The notes beneath the pieces were generated by a model that searched no databases, was not told the DNA's origin, and saw only the letters and a program-made list of their open reading frames with translations. DNA of 64,000 bases, taken from Solea solea (taxonomy: Eukaryota; Chordata; Actinopteri; Pleuronectiformes; Soleidae). Location: assembly GCF_958295425.1 (NCBI RefSeq), contig NC_081135.1:38219956-38283955 (forward strand), in the 5' to 3' direction. Positions 62,090 through 64,000 of this stretch are shown in pieces. A program made the translations under genes and the position numbers. Positions within the stretch are counted from its first letter, which is position 1. Every line of letters starts with the position of its first letter.

Positions 62090-62345
62090 AATACAAGCCA
62101 AATCTGTAACCTGGATTAGACCTGGATGAAATTAAGTATGAATGTAGCGTGTCTGATCCTGCACACACATGCCAAATTCCGTTCAATTCCGTTGAGTTCT
62201 CACAGAGATATGATTATTTATTTTACAATTTTGTCCATTATAAAACAATGGGATTTCTGGAAACTTTAATCATGTTTGGTGACGTCATCAGTGGGCCGAT
62301 TCTTACCAAAACTGAATGGGAGCATAGTTGGGTGATCGCCTACCC
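62090..62345. repeat. Interspersed repeat, inverse copy of the 54.6 kb family
   Basis: AAATCTGTAACCTGGATTAG, CATGCCAAATTCCGTTCAAT and GTTGAGTTCTCACAGAGATA read as the reverse complement of phrases at 55020-55140. It continues to GACGTCATCAGTGGGCCGAT, which has a partial match near 54635. Confidence 0.65.
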
Positions 62346-63037
62346 ATCATGAAAAACTCAGACCGATCCGTCAACAGAAGGACAAATTCACAGATGAAGC
62401 CACGCCCATGGAAACAGAACCTCCTTATTGTGGGAGGTAACAAACAAATGTAACACTCTGCAGGCCGACAAATTGAGTCTTAAAGAACTACCACAAGAAG
62501 ACGAGATGTCCTGGTTATATAATCCACAATTGTCCACCATTAAAATACACAATTTGATGTAAAACAGCAGCAGTTATTCCAGTGAGTGAAGGCCTCATGG
62601 AAAAGCTCTTAAGACGCTGGTGAAGGTTGTTCATCTGCTCCTGTGGGCGTCGGGTGATTGACCGTAAACAGAACTGAAAACATTTAGAGTTCTGAAATAA
62701 CTAAATCTAAGTAAGACTTTTTTATCGTCTTTGAGTCGTGGTTTTATGTTTTTGGTTCAAAAAAATGTGCCCAAAAGTGGTCACACATGCAGATTATGTA
62801 GAAGAACAATTAAATTAAACTCAAGTTTGTGTTTTCAATGGACGATGTAGACAATTTAAGACAAAATCTAACACTTTCAGTCTAATTTGTGAACATTTGT
62901 TTCAGCGCTGACACCTTTAAACACACACTGGCTGTAATATGTGTGTGGTGGCTCTTCTCTCCTGTCGCCAGCTTGGTTCAGTGTTGCAGGACGGATTGTG
63001 TCAGAGTGAGAGAAGCAGAGCGAGGTGATAATGACAC

Positions 63038-63040
63038 AGT

Positions 63041-63071
<31 letters not shown>
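63038..63071. repeat. (TG)n microsatellite
   Basis: About sixteen TG units in plcl1 intron 1. Confidence 0.9.
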
Positions 63072-63073
<2 letters not shown>

Positions 63074-63970
63074 TGAAGGACAGTCAGGTGTTATTGAAGA
63101 CGTTCAACCGCCTCTGAATCATTTTGCGGAGGCAGAGGAAGTTGAAAAGAGGCGAGAGCAAAAGACACAGAGCAAACTAAATAAATCATTTTCCCACAGC
63201 AATATTTTGACACATATTTGGTCTATTTCATTAAAAAAAACTCAGTCTTGTCCATTAATCCTAGATAATCCCATGGTTGTGTCTTTAATACCTGGGTTTT
63301 TTCCCCGATAATGTTATAATAAACACCTGTTTGCCTCCTGGTGTCAGTGAATATTCAGATTATTGCTGTAAAATCGTTAAATACTATAATTTGTCGCAAA
63401 ATTCTATAATTTGTTGTTAAATATTATGATTTTCCATGAAATATTGACATTTCTAATGAAATACTTTAATTTGTCGTTAAATACTTTCATTTATTGCTAA
63501 ATACTTAATATATATGACAGTTTACCAGAAATAGATTTATTGAATTATTGAAAACCAGGAAGTGACTGTGTGTATATGTATATATAGTCAACTGTTACCA
63601 TGGGAACGGCCTTCCTTATTAGCAAAAAGTGGCACTGATGCTGACAGCACCCTCTTCTGGACAACTTGGTAATGACTACAAACAGTCTCATGGACTTCGA
63701 GGCTGTAGATTTTGAGGTTAGTCTGGTCAAATGAGTCGTTAGTTACGTCCTTAGCGACCGCAAGGACGTTTCAGTCTCAGTGAGCGCAGCGAAGGACAAA
63801 CGTCAACGCGTCGGCCGTAAAACTGTCCTCGTGAAGGTCGTTCACACACTTGTCTCTGTCTCTGCTCACGTCAGCCTCTCTGTCCTCAACCAGGCCACTT
63901 CCTGGACGTCACCCACATGACCTGTGACCTCCAATGAGGACGTCTTTGCTCGGTCTCCTTGGCGACCGAG

Positions 63971-64000
63971 AAGGAAAGAAAAAGAAAAAGAAAAAGAAAA
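63971..64000. repeat. (GAAAAA)n run at the window end
   Basis: Five GAAAAA-type units, cut by the window edge. Confidence 0.8.

Larger units (their letters stand above)
42825..64000 (+). other. plcl1: plcl1 first intron (continues beyond the window)
   Basis: No later plcl1 exon is present; the expected second exon is very large and would be obvious. No other gene is recognised on either strand across 21 kb. The contents are repeats, listed separately, together with AT-rich unique-looking sequence such as 47690-48240, 53260-53720 and 59640-59990, in which I see no feature. Confidence 0.75.

Overview
This is vertebrate nuclear DNA, most likely from a ray-finned (percomorph-type) teleost. The genes have many exons, GT-AG introns of mixed length (some under 100 bp), vertebrate-type products, and abundant CA/TG microsatellites, minisatellites and remnants of Tc1/mariner, hAT-like and non-LTR elements. 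There are no bacterial features. Five genes lie in the order hspd1(-), hspe1(+), mob4(+), rftn2(-), plcl1(+, first coding exon only). The same genes occur in conserved vertebrate synteny (human 2q33).

Left part (1-22.4 kb), gene-dense. From 1 to about 4.6 kb I see no coding exon. hspd1 (mitochondrial Hsp60) runs leftwards in ten coding exons (5361-9353) with a probable non-coding first exon ending near 10904. hspe1 (mitochondrial Hsp10) runs rightwards from 11629 in four exons. The roughly 0.6 kb between the two starts is a shared bidirectional promoter with a perfect three-unit heat-shock element, a two-unit one, a CCAAT box and GC boxes. The two chaperonin partners therefore sit head to head under common heat-shock control. 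mob4 (phocein, a STRIPAK subunit) begins about 440 bp after the hspe1 poly(A) signal, and its phases would allow an in-frame hspe1-mob4 read-through. Its 3'UTR carries a 24-copy minisatellite and ends about 95 bp from the end of the convergent rftn2.

Middle part (21.3-42.7 kb). rftn2 (raftlin-2, a lipid-raft protein with an N-terminal MGC acylation signal) has eight coding exons, with an 8.4 kb repeat-rich first intron. Between rftn2 and the divergent plcl1 lies about 7.4 kb of non-coding repeats with long perfect palindromes. I see no trace of mars2 or boll, which lie here in mammals.

Right part (42.8-64 kb). This is all first intron of plcl1 (phospholipase C-related but catalytically inactive protein). 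It holds degenerate tandem arrays, a deleted Tc1/mariner element, a non-LTR endonuclease remnant, a 1.1 kb array of a 14-bp unit and many microsatellites. The large second exon of plcl1 is beyond the window.

The most notable unexplained structure is a family of foldback (inverted-repeat) elements of about 250-370 bp with at least eight copies across the window. Other points of interest are dinucleotide repeats abutting four splice sites in mob4 and rftn2, a 93-bp duplication that brackets plcl1 exon 1, and the U1-like 14-bp array. I found no evidence for a novel multi-gene system.
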